DNA from: Spirosoma sp963826425
GTDB taxonomy: Bacteria; Bacteroidota; Bacteroidia; Cytophagales; Spirosomataceae
Assembly: GCA_963826425.1 (NCBI GenBank)
Contig: CAWGWS010000004.1
Location: 1,886,658 to 1,950,657, forward strand
Length of the DNA: 64,000 nt
Reading direction: 5' to 3'
Shown: positions 1 to 9,200 of the stretch, in pieces
Position numbering within the stretch: the stretch's first letter is position 1
How the letters are laid out: each line of letters starts with the position of its first letter
Position numbers and translations under genes: made by a program
Notes under the pieces: generated by a model
What the model was told of the DNA's origin: nothing
What the model saw: the letters and a program-made list of their open reading frames with translations, nothing else
The model's database searches: none

Positions 1-1523
1 CCATTTAGCCGTGAGTCGATAGAGGTGCGCCGAATAGAAGCTGAGTTGTCAACACCGAAGTTTGCTTTCAGCGACAGACCATCAATGACACGCCAGGTAG
101 CACTAACGTTGGCCAGCGTCCGATTCGTTACGCCATTGTCCTTGTAGTAATCAAGGATAGCCGCCGGGTTGCGGAAAGCACCACCCGCCAGCTGATAATA
201 GGTACCATCCGGGTTTCGTGTGGGATACGTTGGGTTAGCCTGTAAAGCTGCGCCAATGATGTTACCCTGATAGCCGGGGTTGTTGCCGTTCAGCGTGTAC
301 TGGTCCTGTACGTTGGCTGTAGTCGCGTTGATATCAATCGTTACTTTCTTGCTGAACAGGTCCTGCGACGCGTTGATCCGGCCCGAAATCCGTTTCTGGC
401 CCGTCTTGTTAATAATTCCCTGCTGGTCCTGATAACCAAGCGACAGGTTGTACCGGGTGTTTTCGGTGCCCCCTCCAAAGCTCATGTTATAAATCTGGGA
501 TACGCTTGTCCGGTAGATCACGTCCTGCCAGTCGGTGTTGCCACCGCCGTTTACGCCAGCGGCAGCCGCGTCGCCACCAGCCGCTGTTACGCCCGCCAGA
601 AACGCGTCTTTCTTGAGCAGGTCGAACTTCTTTAGGGGAGTCGCAATAGCCGTCGACGCCGACAGGTTAAACTGCGGTGCGCCTGCCCTGCCTTTCTTGG
701 TCGTTACCAGAATGACACCATTGGCACCCCGTGCGCCATAAATGGCGGCTGCCGACGCATCTTTCAACACCGAGATATTTTCGATATCGCTGGGATTCAG
801 AAACGACAGCGGGTTACGGGCTGTTGAGCCACCCGTACCAAAATCGGCGTTACCCGTGCTGAAATCACCCCCATCAATGGGGACACCGTCAATAACGTAC
901 AGCGGAGCGTTACCACCTCGCAGCGAGATGGCTCCGCGAATCTGCACGTTGTTGGCGGCACCCGGCTCACCACTCGTTGGTGTAATCTGCACACCGGCAA
1001 CACGGCCCTGCAACAACTGCTCCGGCGAGTTAATTACCCCTTTGTTAAAGTCTTTGGGACCAATTGAGGTTACACTACCCGTTACGTCCTTGGCTTTCTG
1101 CGTACCGTAGCCAACAACCACTACTTCCTGCAGCGCTTTGGAATCTTCGGCCAGCTGAACGTCTACCGTTGTGCGGGTGCCTACCGCTACCTCCTGAGTG
1201 ATATAGCCAATGAAGCTATAAGCCAGAGTTGCGTTAGCAGGTACGTCGGCCAGTGTATAGGTGCCGTTGGCGTCTGTGGTGGTGCCGCGGGTTGTGCCCT
1301 TTATCTGAATGCTCACACCCGGAAGGCCAAAGCCTGTTGGGTCGGTAACTTTACCGGTAACGGTACGTCCCTGGGCCCAGGCCTGGTTGCCCAGCAGTAA
1401 CACCATCGTCAGCAGCATCAGTACACTTCGCATGAGCGTTGGCGCTGATGAGGATCGTTGAGCTAACTCAGCCTGACCGGCATGGCCGACCACGTGGCTA
1501 ACTTTAGAGAAATTGTTCATCAT
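1..1523 (-). CDS. SusC/RagA-type TonB-linked outer membrane receptor (3' end outside window)
   Basis: Outer-membrane channel component of a SusC/SusD-like glycan or nutrient uptake system. The visible 507 residues begin with a cytoplasmic-looking stretch and a hydrophobic signal segment (MRSVLMLLTMVLLLGNQAWA, residues about 31-50), then a carboxypeptidase-regulatory-like domain (VTGKVTDPTGFGLPGVSI), the RagA signature region (EVVVVGYGTQKAKDVTGSV), and a TonB plug domain (GRVAGVQI, VIDGVPIDGG, ILKDASAAAIYGARGANGV-like). The start at 1523 is an ATG followed by a second ATG at 1520; the signal-bearing Met at 1433 is in frame. The SusD partner, normally just downstream, would lie outside the window. 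Substrate cannot be told. The family assignment is safe; only the barrel part is missing. Confidence 0.95.
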   Translation of the reverse strand, partial: MMNNFSKVSHVVGHAGQAELAQRSSSAPTLMRSVLMLLTMVLLLGNQAWAQGRTVTGKVTDPTGFGLPGVSIQIKGTTRGTTTDANGTYTLADVPANATLAYSFIGYITQEVAVGTRTTVDVQLAEDSKALQEVVVVGYGTQKAKDVTGSVTSIGPKDFNKGVINSPEQLLQGRVAGVQITPTSGEPGAANNVQIRGAISLRGGNAPLYVIDGVPIDGGDFSTGNADFGTGGSTARNPLSFLNPSDIENISVLKDASAAAIYGARGANGVILVTTKKGRAGAPQFNLSASTAIATPLKKFDLLKKDAFLAGVTAAGGDAAAAGVNGGGNTDWQDVIYRTSVSQIYNMSFGGGTENTRYNLSLGYQDQQGIINKTGQKRISGRINASQDLFSKKVTIDINATTANVQDQYTLNGNNPGYQGNIIGAALQANPTYPTRNPDGTYYQLAGGAFRNPAAILDYYKDNGVTNRTLANVSATWRVIDGLSLKANFGVDNSASIRRTSIDSRLN

Positions 1524-2037
1524 AGGTTTGTAATAAATAAGGATAAAATGATTGGGGTAAATCGGTTAATCTACGCCATTATAGGCCCCTTATCGACTTC
1601 GAAGTCTCTTTTTTAACTGGCGGAAACCTAGTAGCCTGATAAGAAATAATGGTATATAAATCTGAACCGTTTAGCAAATTACCAAAGGTTCACACTAAAA
1701 TACAAATGGCCTTTTGTTAAAATCTGCTTAAATCCAGTCAATATAGGACTATTCTGCGTTTAGAAAAGTATCGCAAAAATATAACTGTTCAAATAAGGCA
1801 AATATCTACCATCCTGACAGTCAGAGCCATATGAAATGGTTTTTCTCGTTTCAATTTGTACTATTTAAAGTATCCGTGTCATCTGGGATCGATGATTTTA
1901 ATGAAAAAAAAATGAGGTACCAACATCAAATGGGGCAGTTTTTCCGCAAAATCGACAAAAAGTCAGCTCAATGAATTCTCTACTTATCAGGGTTGTTTAT
2001 TACTCGAGCATCCGCTATTCTTCTGTTTCTTTGCCGT
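1524..2037. other. AT-rich divergent intergenic region
   Basis: About 510 bases between the divergently read SusC-like gene and the FAD/Fe-S oxidoreductase. It is much more AT-rich than the flanking genes, has several poly-A/T runs and no convincing open frame or hairpin. It presumably carries both promoters and a long leader for the SusC-like gene; one candidate promoter is listed separately. Confidence 0.6.
1774..1801 (-). promoter_or_regulatory. Candidate Bacteroidota promoter for the SusC-like gene
   Basis: On the minus strand TATTTTTG (1781-1774) fits the -7 consensus TAnnTTTG, with TTG at 1801-1799 as -33 element; the spacer is 17, a little shorter than the usual 19-21. It would give a leader of roughly 240 nt. 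This is a consensus match only. Confidence 0.3.
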
Positions 2038-5016
2038 ATGAATACCGCCCCCTTCGACCAGTTGCGTACCCGTTTGACCGGTGATCTGTTTACCGATGCT
2101 ACCCACCGAACCCTCTACGCTACCGACGCGTCGGCCTACCGGGAAATGCCAATGGCGGTGGCCGTGCCGAAAACCGTTGATGACCTCAAGGCGCTCATTG
2201 CTTTTGCGCGGGAGCATAAACAGTCACTCATTCCGCGCACTGCTGGTACGTCACTGGCCGGGCAGGTGGTAGGCAACGGCATTGTGGTTGATGTATCCAA
2301 GCATTTCACGAAGATTCTGGAAATCAATCCCGACGAGCGATGGGTGCGCGTACAGCCGGGTGTTATTCGCGATGAGCTGAACCTGTTTCTCAAACCCTAC
2401 GGCCTGTATTTTGGCCCTGAAACCAGCACGGCCAACCGGGCCATGATTGGCGGTATGGTGGGTAACAATTCCTGCGGCTCCAACTCCGTGGTGTATCGCG
2501 CCACGCGGGAGCATACGCTGTCGGTGAAGGCGCTACTGGCCGATGGCCAGGAAGTGGAGTTTGGGGCGGTGGACGAGTGGACCTTCAAAAAGCAGCTTGC
2601 CGAAGCCAGTCGAAAGAATGGGTCGGCCACCGTTGCCGATAAGATTCTGCTGAAGACCAACGAAATACTGGCCAACCCGGCCAATCAGGAAGAAATCCGG
2701 CGCAACTTCCCGAAGAAGTCTATCGAACGGCGCAATACGGGCTACGCCCTGGACGAATTGCTCGACATGGCCCCGTACACGCCCACCGGTCCATCGTTCA
2801 ATCTCGCCAAGTTCATTGCCGGATCGGAAGGGACGCTGTGCTTCATCACCGAAATTAAGCTGAATATTGTGCCCCTGCCCCCGGCAGAAACGGGACTGGT
2901 ATGCGTCCATTGCCGGTCTATTGATGAGGCTCTGCGGGCCACGCTCGTTGCCCTCAAGTACAGCCCCTATGCCGTTGAGCTGATTGATGATATTGTGCTG
3001 GAACGCGCCGACGAAAACGCCGAACAGCGCAAAAATTCGTTCTTCGTTCAAAAGACCGCCGACGATAAATTCCCGATTATCCTCGTCGTTGACCTCTCCC
3101 GCGACACCCGTGCCGAAGTACAGACGCTGGCTACCCAGATGGAAGCCGACATGCGTGAGGCCGGGATGGGGTACCATTTTCCGCTGCTCTTTGGCGACGA
3201 TACCAAAAAAATCTGGACCCTCCGCAAAGCCGGGCTGGGTCTGCTGGGTAATCTCCCCGGCGATGCCAAAGCCGTGGCCGTGATTGAAGATACGGCGGTT
3301 GATGTGCGCGACCTGCCCGATTACATCCGCGATTTCAACGCCATTCTGCGTCAGCATGACATGACGGCCGTTCACTACGCCCACGCCGGGTCGGGCGAAC
3401 TGCATTTGCGGCCCATCATCAACCTCAAGACGGCCGAAGGCCACCGCCAGTACCGTATGATTGCCGAAGAGATTGCCACGCTGGTCAAGAAATACGATGG
3501 CTCGCTCTCTGGTGAACACGGCGATGGGCGGTTGCGGGGCGAGTTTATTCCGCAAATGGTAGGGCTGCACAATTACGAACTGATGCGTCAGATCAAGCAC
3601 ACGTGGGACCCCGACGGGATTTTTAATCCCGGTAAAATCGTGGAGACGCCCCCCATGGATACCTTCCTGCGCTACGAAGCCGATCAGCAAACGCCCCTGT
3701 TCGAGACGTATTTCCGCTACCAGGATCAGAACGTGCTGCAACACGCCGAGCAGTGCAATGGCTCCGGCGACTGCCGCAAAACGCCCCTTTCGGGCGGTAC
3801 CATGTGTCCGAGTTACATGGCTACCCGCAACGAGAAGGACAGTACGCGGGCGCGGGCCAACATCCTGCGTGAGTTTCTGACCCATTCGCCCAAAGAGAAC
3901 CGATTTGACCACGAGGAGATCAAGCAGGTGTATGACCTGTGTCTGTCGTGCAAAGGCTGCAAGAACGAATGCCCCTCCAACGTAGACGTAGCGAAGCTGA
4001 AAGCCGAGTTTTTACAGCATTACTACGACACTAACGGCGTCCCCATCCGGTCGCGGCTGGTAGCGAATTTCACGCGCCTGGCGCATCTGGCCAGTTACGT
4101 TCCCTGGGCCTGGAATGGTGTGCTGGGAACGCCCGCCCTCCGGCGCATTGCCAATCGTATGGTCGGGTTTCACCCTGACCGAACGATGCCGTTGCTCCAT
4201 AAACAGACGGTAGGGGCGTGGTATAATACACAGCGTACGGAGAGCGGGGCGGCACCGGGCAACCGCCAGCAAAATACCATGCCCGTACCGCGCGTCAATT
4301 TGTTCCTCGATGAGTTTACGAATTATAACGACGTGGAGGTAGGTAAGAAAGCGATCAGTCTGTTTCGGCGGCTGGGCTACGAGGTAGTCATCCCTAAACA
4401 CGGCGAAAGTGGGCGGGCGGCTTTGTCGAAGGGGATGCTCAAGTACGCCAAAACCCTGGCAGACCGCAACATACGGGCCCTGCGCGATCTCATCACCGAA
4501 GAAACTCCTCTGGTTGGGCTGGAGCCCTCGGCTATTCTGACGTTCCGTGACGAATACCCCGATCTGGTGAGTGCTGATCTGATCGAAGACGCGAAACGCA
4601 TTGCGCAGTATACCCTGACTTTTGAGGAGTTTATAGCCCGCGAGCTGGACGCCGGACGTATCAGGCCGGAGCAGTTTACGGACGAAAAACGGCTCATTAA
4701 GCTACACGGCCATTGCCAGCAGAAAGCGGTATCGTCGCTGGTGCCGGGTAAAAAAGCGTTGTCACTGCCGAAGAACTATACCGTTCAGTTAATACCATCG
4801 GGTTGCTGCGGCATGGCGGGGTCGTTTGGCTACGAAAAAGAGCACTATGAGCTCTCGATGCAAATTGGCGAACTGGTGCTGTTTCCCGCCGTTCGGCAGC
4901 AACCCGACGAAGTCATCATTGCCGCGCCCGGCACGAGCTGTCGCCACCAGATTCACGACGGCACGGGCCGCACCGCCCGGCACCCCGCCGAGATTTTATT
5001 TGATGCGTTGCGGTAG
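2038..5016 (+). CDS. FAD-binding and (Fe-S)-binding oxidoreductase, D-lactate/glycolate dehydrogenase type
   Basis: Fusion of a GlcD/Dld-like flavoprotein and a GlpC-like iron-sulfur subunit, expected to oxidise a 2-hydroxy acid such as D-lactate and pass electrons to the membrane quinone pool. In the 992 residues: FAD-binding type 4 domain (about 40-200, with PRTAGTSLAGQ near 65), FAD-oxidase C-terminal domain (about 270-540, with HAGSGELHLRP near 448 and GEHGDGRLRGEF near 491), a first cysteine group (CNGSGDCRK..CPSY, 572-590), a 4Fe-4S motif CLSCKGCKNECP near 634, and a C-terminal CCG domain (GHCQQK near 890, GCCGMAGSFG near 921). The ATG at 2038 is chosen because translation from 1993 would add a non-conserved hydrophobic stretch. 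The gene stands alone, divergent from the SusC-like gene. The exact substrate is inference. Confidence 0.93.
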   Translation: MNTAPFDQLRTRLTGDLFTDATHRTLYATDASAYREMPMAVAVPKTVDDLKALIAFAREHKQSLIPRTAGTSLAGQVVGNGIVVDVSKHFTKILEINPDERWVRVQPGVIRDELNLFLKPYGLYFGPETSTANRAMIGGMVGNNSCGSNSVVYRATREHTLSVKALLADGQEVEFGAVDEWTFKKQLAEASRKNGSATVADKILLKTNEILANPANQEEIRRNFPKKSIERRNTGYALDELLDMAPYTPTGPSFNLAKFIAGSEGTLCFITEIKLNIVPLPPAETGLVCVHCRSIDEALRATLVALKYSPYAVELIDDIVLERADENAEQRKNSFFVQKTADDKFPIILVVDLSRDTRAEVQTLATQMEADMREAGMGYHFPLLFGDDTKKIWTLRKAGLGLLGNLPGDAKAVAVIEDTAVDVRDLPDYIRDFNAILRQHDMTAVHYAHAGSGELHLRPIINLKTAEGHRQYRMIAEEIATLVKKYDGSLSGEHGDGRLRGEFIPQMVGLHNYELMRQIKHTWDPDGIFNPGKIVETPPMDTFLRYEADQQTPLFETYFRYQDQNVLQHAEQCNGSGDCRKTPLSGGTMCPSYMATRNEKDSTRARANILREFLTHSPKENRFDHEEIKQVYDLCLSCKGCKNECPSNVDVAKLKAEFLQHYYDTNGVPIRSRLVANFTRLAHLASYVPWAWNGVLGTPALRRIANRMVGFHPDRTMPLLHKQTVGAWYNTQRTESGAAPGNRQQNTMPVPRVNLFLDEFTNYNDVEVGKKAISLFRRLGYEVVIPKHGESGRAALSKGMLKYAKTLADRNIRALRDLITEETPLVGLEPSAILTFRDEYPDLVSADLIEDAKRIAQYTLTFEEFIARELDAGRIRPEQFTDEKRLIKLHGHCQQKAVSSLVPGKKALSLPKNYTVQLIPSGCCGMAGSFGYEKEHYELSMQIGELVLFPAVRQQPDEVIIAAPGTSCRHQIHDGTGRTARHPAEILFDALR

Positions 5017-5021
5017 CGTAG

Positions 5022-5071
5022 CCCGGTGATGCGGCATTCCGACCTCCCGGTCTGGTAGCTGCATCACCGGG
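5022..5071. terminator. 11-bp inverted repeat between convergent genes
   Basis: CCCGGTGATGC (5022-5032) and GCATCACCGGG (5061-5071) are perfect reverse complements with a 28-nt loop. They lie between the stop of the FAD/Fe-S gene and the stop of the convergent CusB-like gene, the position of a bidirectional terminator, but no T-run follows on either side. Confidence 0.45.
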
Positions 5072-5084
5072 ATGCTGATCCTGT

Positions 5085-6245
5085 CTACTCCACGTCCTCC
5101 CCTTCGCCTTTCGTCATCTCAGCTTCAAGCAGGTACGCGCCGGTGGTGACTACGCTGGTCAGGGCCACCGGCGTAATGACTTCGACGCGGCCATTCTCCA
5201 TTACGCCAATACCCACCGGGATTCGTTTGTACGTGCGTGGCTGCCCGGCAGGAACATAGATAAAACCGGTTTTGCCTTTGCGGATAATGGCCGCTTCGGG
5301 CAGGGTTGTGGCCATGCGTGAGCCGGTCAGGATGCGGGCGCTGAGAAACATGCCGGGAACAAGCCGGGCTTCCTGCGCTTCGTTGTCAACGTGGCCGTGC
5401 AGCGTAATGGTGCGGGCATCGCCCTGAAAGGCTTTACCGACCAGATAAACCCGCCCGCGAACGGTTTCTGTGCCGAGTTTGGGATCGTTGATCAAAATAG
5501 TCTGGCCCAGTTTGATTTTAAATGCATCGTTCTCAAACACAGTTAGTTCCAGGTGCTTGTGTTCAGTATTCATCACCTGAAATAGCATATCGGCGGTAGC
5601 TACCTGTTGCCCCAGATGCACATTCGACACGGTGACATATCCCGCAAGAGGAGAGGTAATCCGCATGACCGGTACCAGTTTGCCATCCTTCAGCGAGGCT
5701 ACCGACGTGCCCAGACTGCTGAGTTTCAAGGCCAGTGAACTGACCAGGGCCCGGTTGCTGCCATAGTCCGCTTCGGCCTGTTGCAGCCGTTTTTTAGCGC
5801 CCACATCTTCGGCAACGAGCGTTTTCTGGCGTTGTAGTTCGGCCTGCTGATACCCCAGTTGGCTCACAGCCTGGAGGTAATCCTGCTGCATCTGAATGAA
5901 ATCAAGGCTTTGTAGCGTGGCCAGGGTTTCGCCCTTGCGCACTTTTTGACCCGGCAACACATTAACCCGCTGAATAACCCCCCCAATCAGCGGACTGATC
6001 GACGCCATGTACTGGGGGGGCACATCAACGGTTCCGTTAGTGGGTACTTCGTCGTTTACGGTGCGTTGCGTGGCTGTATCGAGTTGCAGGTTCATGGCCT
6101 TTACCTGCTCCGGCGAGACTGTAATCTGGTCAGACGCCGGTTTACTACCCGTTGCCGTATTCGGTTGCTCTTCGTCTGCAGCTCCCCGGCTGCTGCAACC
6201 AGCGTTCAGCAAAGCTATAGTTACGATAATCAGAATAGTTCTCAT
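5085..6245 (-). CDS. CusB/CzcB-type periplasmic adaptor (membrane fusion) lipoprotein of a metal-efflux RND pump
   Basis: Adaptor that links the inner-membrane RND pump to its outer-membrane exit. The 386-residue protein has a lipoprotein signal (MRTILIIVTIALLNAGC, lipidated Cys17), a beta-barrel/lipoyl half (SPLIGGVIQRVNVLPGQKVRKG), a coiled-coil hairpin (about 115-190, rich in Q/L/A: FIQMQQDYLQAVSQLGYQQA) and the second lipoyl half (VMRITSPLAGYVT), followed by the barrel and membrane-proximal domains. It starts 8 nt after the stop of the CusA-TolC fusion, so both are surely one operon. No N-terminal Met-rich or His-rich extension is present, so metal choice is not evident from this subunit. 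Confidence 0.93.
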   Translation of the reverse strand: MRTILIIVTIALLNAGCSSRGAADEEQPNTATGSKPASDQITVSPEQVKAMNLQLDTATQRTVNDEVPTNGTVDVPPQYMASISPLIGGVIQRVNVLPGQKVRKGETLATLQSLDFIQMQQDYLQAVSQLGYQQAELQRQKTLVAEDVGAKKRLQQAEADYGSNRALVSSLALKLSSLGTSVASLKDGKLVPVMRITSPLAGYVTVSNVHLGQQVATADMLFQVMNTEHKHLELTVFENDAFKIKLGQTILINDPKLGTETVRGRVYLVGKAFQGDARTITLHGHVDNEAQEARLVPGMFLSARILTGSRMATTLPEAAIIRKGKTGFIYVPAGQPRTYKRIPVGIGVMENGRVEVITPVALTSVVTTGAYLLEAEMTKGEGEDVE

Positions 6246-6253
6246 GGATTTAT

Positions 6254-9200
6254 TTATTCAATGCCCAGCAATTGTTCGAGCTGGATGATGACGGTTGTGT
6301 AGGCGAAAACGGTATTCAGATACTCTTCTTCGATGGTAAATGCCTGCTGAACGGCCTGAAAAAATTCGACGTAGTTGATTTCTCCGGCGCGGTAGCTGCG
6401 CAGGGCCGTTTCGCGGATGAGCCGGGCCTGAGGCAAGGCGTTCTGTTCGTAGTAGGCTACCGCTGCCCGTCCGGTTTCGGCGTTACGTTCCAGAATAGAC
6501 AGCTGCCCAGTAAGTTGGGCCTGGGCGTATTGCAGGTTTACGTCAGTAAGCTGCTCGTTGAGCCGGGCCGCGTTGATGCGCGCTTTGGTGGCCTGTTTGA
6601 ACAGGGGTACTGATACCCCCGCCTGTAGGACGTTGAACCCCGCTTCGCGGTTGATTGACTGATTGTAATAGCCAATCAGCAGGTCGGGTTTGAGCCGCTG
6701 CTGCTCCAGGATGGTCTGGTTTCGGCTGATGGTCCGCTCCTGCTGCAACACCGCAAGCGCCGGGTTGCTGAGGGATACCGAATCTGAAACGAGCAGGGCG
6801 GCTACCGATACCGGCAGGTCGCGCCGGAGGGTGACTGTAGTGTCTATGGGCACTGGTTCGGAGGTGTTGACCAGCAGTTGGAGGGTACGGCGGTGCGCTT
6901 CGATGGTGGCGCGGAGGGTGAGCTGCCGAAGCCGGATGCTTTGCAGCCGTGTTTCGGCCGATACCTGTTCGAGCCGGTTGGTTTCGCCGGTCTGGTACCG
7001 CACCGTTGCCGCACGGCTGGACATCTGATACAGGCTGTCCTGCCGGTGTAGCAGCGTTACCAGCTGATTATCGAACAGTAACTGGTAGTAGGCCTGTTTT
7101 ATGGCTCCGTAAAGCTGCACCCGTCTGAGTGATAACCGGCGTTCGGCAGCGGTAGCATTGCTGGTATACAGCTGCCGTTGCGCCCGGTAAAATCCAGGCA
7201 GGGCAAACGTCTGCGTAGCCCCCAGTATGTAGTCGAACGGCTGCGCCTGCGTTTGACCCAGCTGCACCTCAACCGCTGTTTTTCCCGGGTCGAACGCGGC
7301 TCCAATTAAGGCCTGCTGCTGACCGATTTCCAGCGAACTGCTCTGAATGAGCAGGCTCTGCCGGTTGGCGAGGTCGAGCGTTTGCGGGAGGGTAACGGCG
7401 GTGGCCAGCGTTCCGGGTGTGCTGGTTACAGAACCCGCTGTGGTGGGCTGTGCCTTCAATGACCCGGTCATGCTCGCCAGCAGCAGTAACAACATACCCG
7501 CTACAACACCCGATGCCTTTGGTTGGCCCGCACCCGCTTTCTCTTTGGGAGCAACCAGACTGTATAGCACCGGCAGCACCAGCAGTGTGAGCAGCGTGGC
7601 CGTAATTAACCCGCCAATTACGACCGTGGCCAGGGGTTTTTGTACTTCGGCCCCGGCAGACGTAGAAAGGGCCATAGGTAGAAAACCAAGCGACGCTACT
7701 GATGCAGTAATAATTACCGGTCGGAACCGAACGCGCAGGCCGTGCATGATTCGTTCGTACAGCGCGTGTTCACCAGATTTTTCGAGGTCGTTGAGAAAGC
7801 CAATCAGCACGATGCCGTTCAGCACCGCTACGCCGAACAGGGCAATGAACCCTACCCCCGCCGAGATGCTGAACGGCATGTCGCGAATCCAGAGGGCCAG
7901 CACGCCACCTACGGCCGCCAGGGGTATCGAGCTAAAAATCAATAAGGCATATCGCAGGGAGTTAAAGGTGGCGAAGAGCAGGACAAAAATCAGAAATAGT
8001 GACACGGGCACGGCAACGCTAAGCCGGTCTTTGGCCCGCTGCAAATTCTCGAACGCCCCACCATAGGCATAATAGTATCCCGGTGGTAGCTTGACCTGCC
8101 GCTCAATCTTCTGCTGGATGTCATGCACTACACTTTCCACATCGCGCCCCCGGATGCTCACACCTACCGTAATGCGTCGTTTGGCGTTGTCGTGCGAAAT
8201 CTGCGCCGGGGCCTGCACGTACCGCACCGTGGCTACCTCGCTGAGTGGAATGCTCTTTGTCGACTCGCCGGTGGGGTTGGGGAGGGGTACGTACAGGTTG
8301 CTGATATCGCTCAGGTTTTGGCGGCTGTTGCTGTCCAGGCGTACGGCCATGTCGTAGCGTTGTTCACCTTCATAAACGGGCCCGGTAATTTCGCCCGCGA
8401 AGCCGGCTTTGATGAGCCGGTTCACATCGGCCACGGCCAGGCCATACTGCCCCATTTTTTGTCGGTTGTAGTCGATGTTGATTTGCGGCAGGCCCACCGT
8501 CTGCTCTACCCGGACCCCCGCCACGCCCGGCACGGTTTCGATGAGCCGCCCGGCGGTACTGGCCCGCTCGAAAAGTTTTTGCAGATCGTCACCGAAGATT
8601 TTGACGACAATGTCGGACTTGACGCCGGTAATCATTTCGTTGAAGCGCATTTGAATGGGCTGCGTAAACTCCGACGATGAGCCGGGTACTTCCTGCGCCA
8701 GAACCGCACCCATCTTTTGCGACATGTCTTCGCGGTTGGTGGCGTTGGTCCAGGTCGAGTGGTCTTTCATGGTAATCATAAGGTCACATTGTTCCACATT
8801 CATCGGATCGGTTGGCACTTCGGACGCGCCGATGCGGGCCACAATCTGTTTGACTTCATGAAAGCGGCTTTTTAAGGCCCTTTCCGCCTTCAGCGTAGCG
8901 TCGATCGTGGCCGACAGGGAGGTGCCAGACGGCATTCGGAAGTCAATGGCTATGTCGCCCTCATCCAGCTGCGGAATAAATTCACCGCCTAGCGTCCCAA
9001 ACAGCAATACCACCCCCACAAGCATCGCCACCGCCACGGCAAGGGTCGTTTTTCGCCAGCGCAGGGCCGTTTTGGCTGCGGGTTCGTAGTGTTGGTACAG
9101 CCAGTCCATGAGCCGGTCGGAAAAAGTGCGCTTCAGCTCCATGTTTTTCGGTAGCAGCAACGCCGACATCATCGGTACGTAGGTCAGCGACAGCACCAGC

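Noticed and set aside
2533..3912. Long open frame (459 codons) on the minus strand opposite the FAD/Fe-S gene
   Set aside because: It is antisense to a complete, motif-rich gene, and its translation has no family features; typical mirror frame of GC-rich coding DNA.
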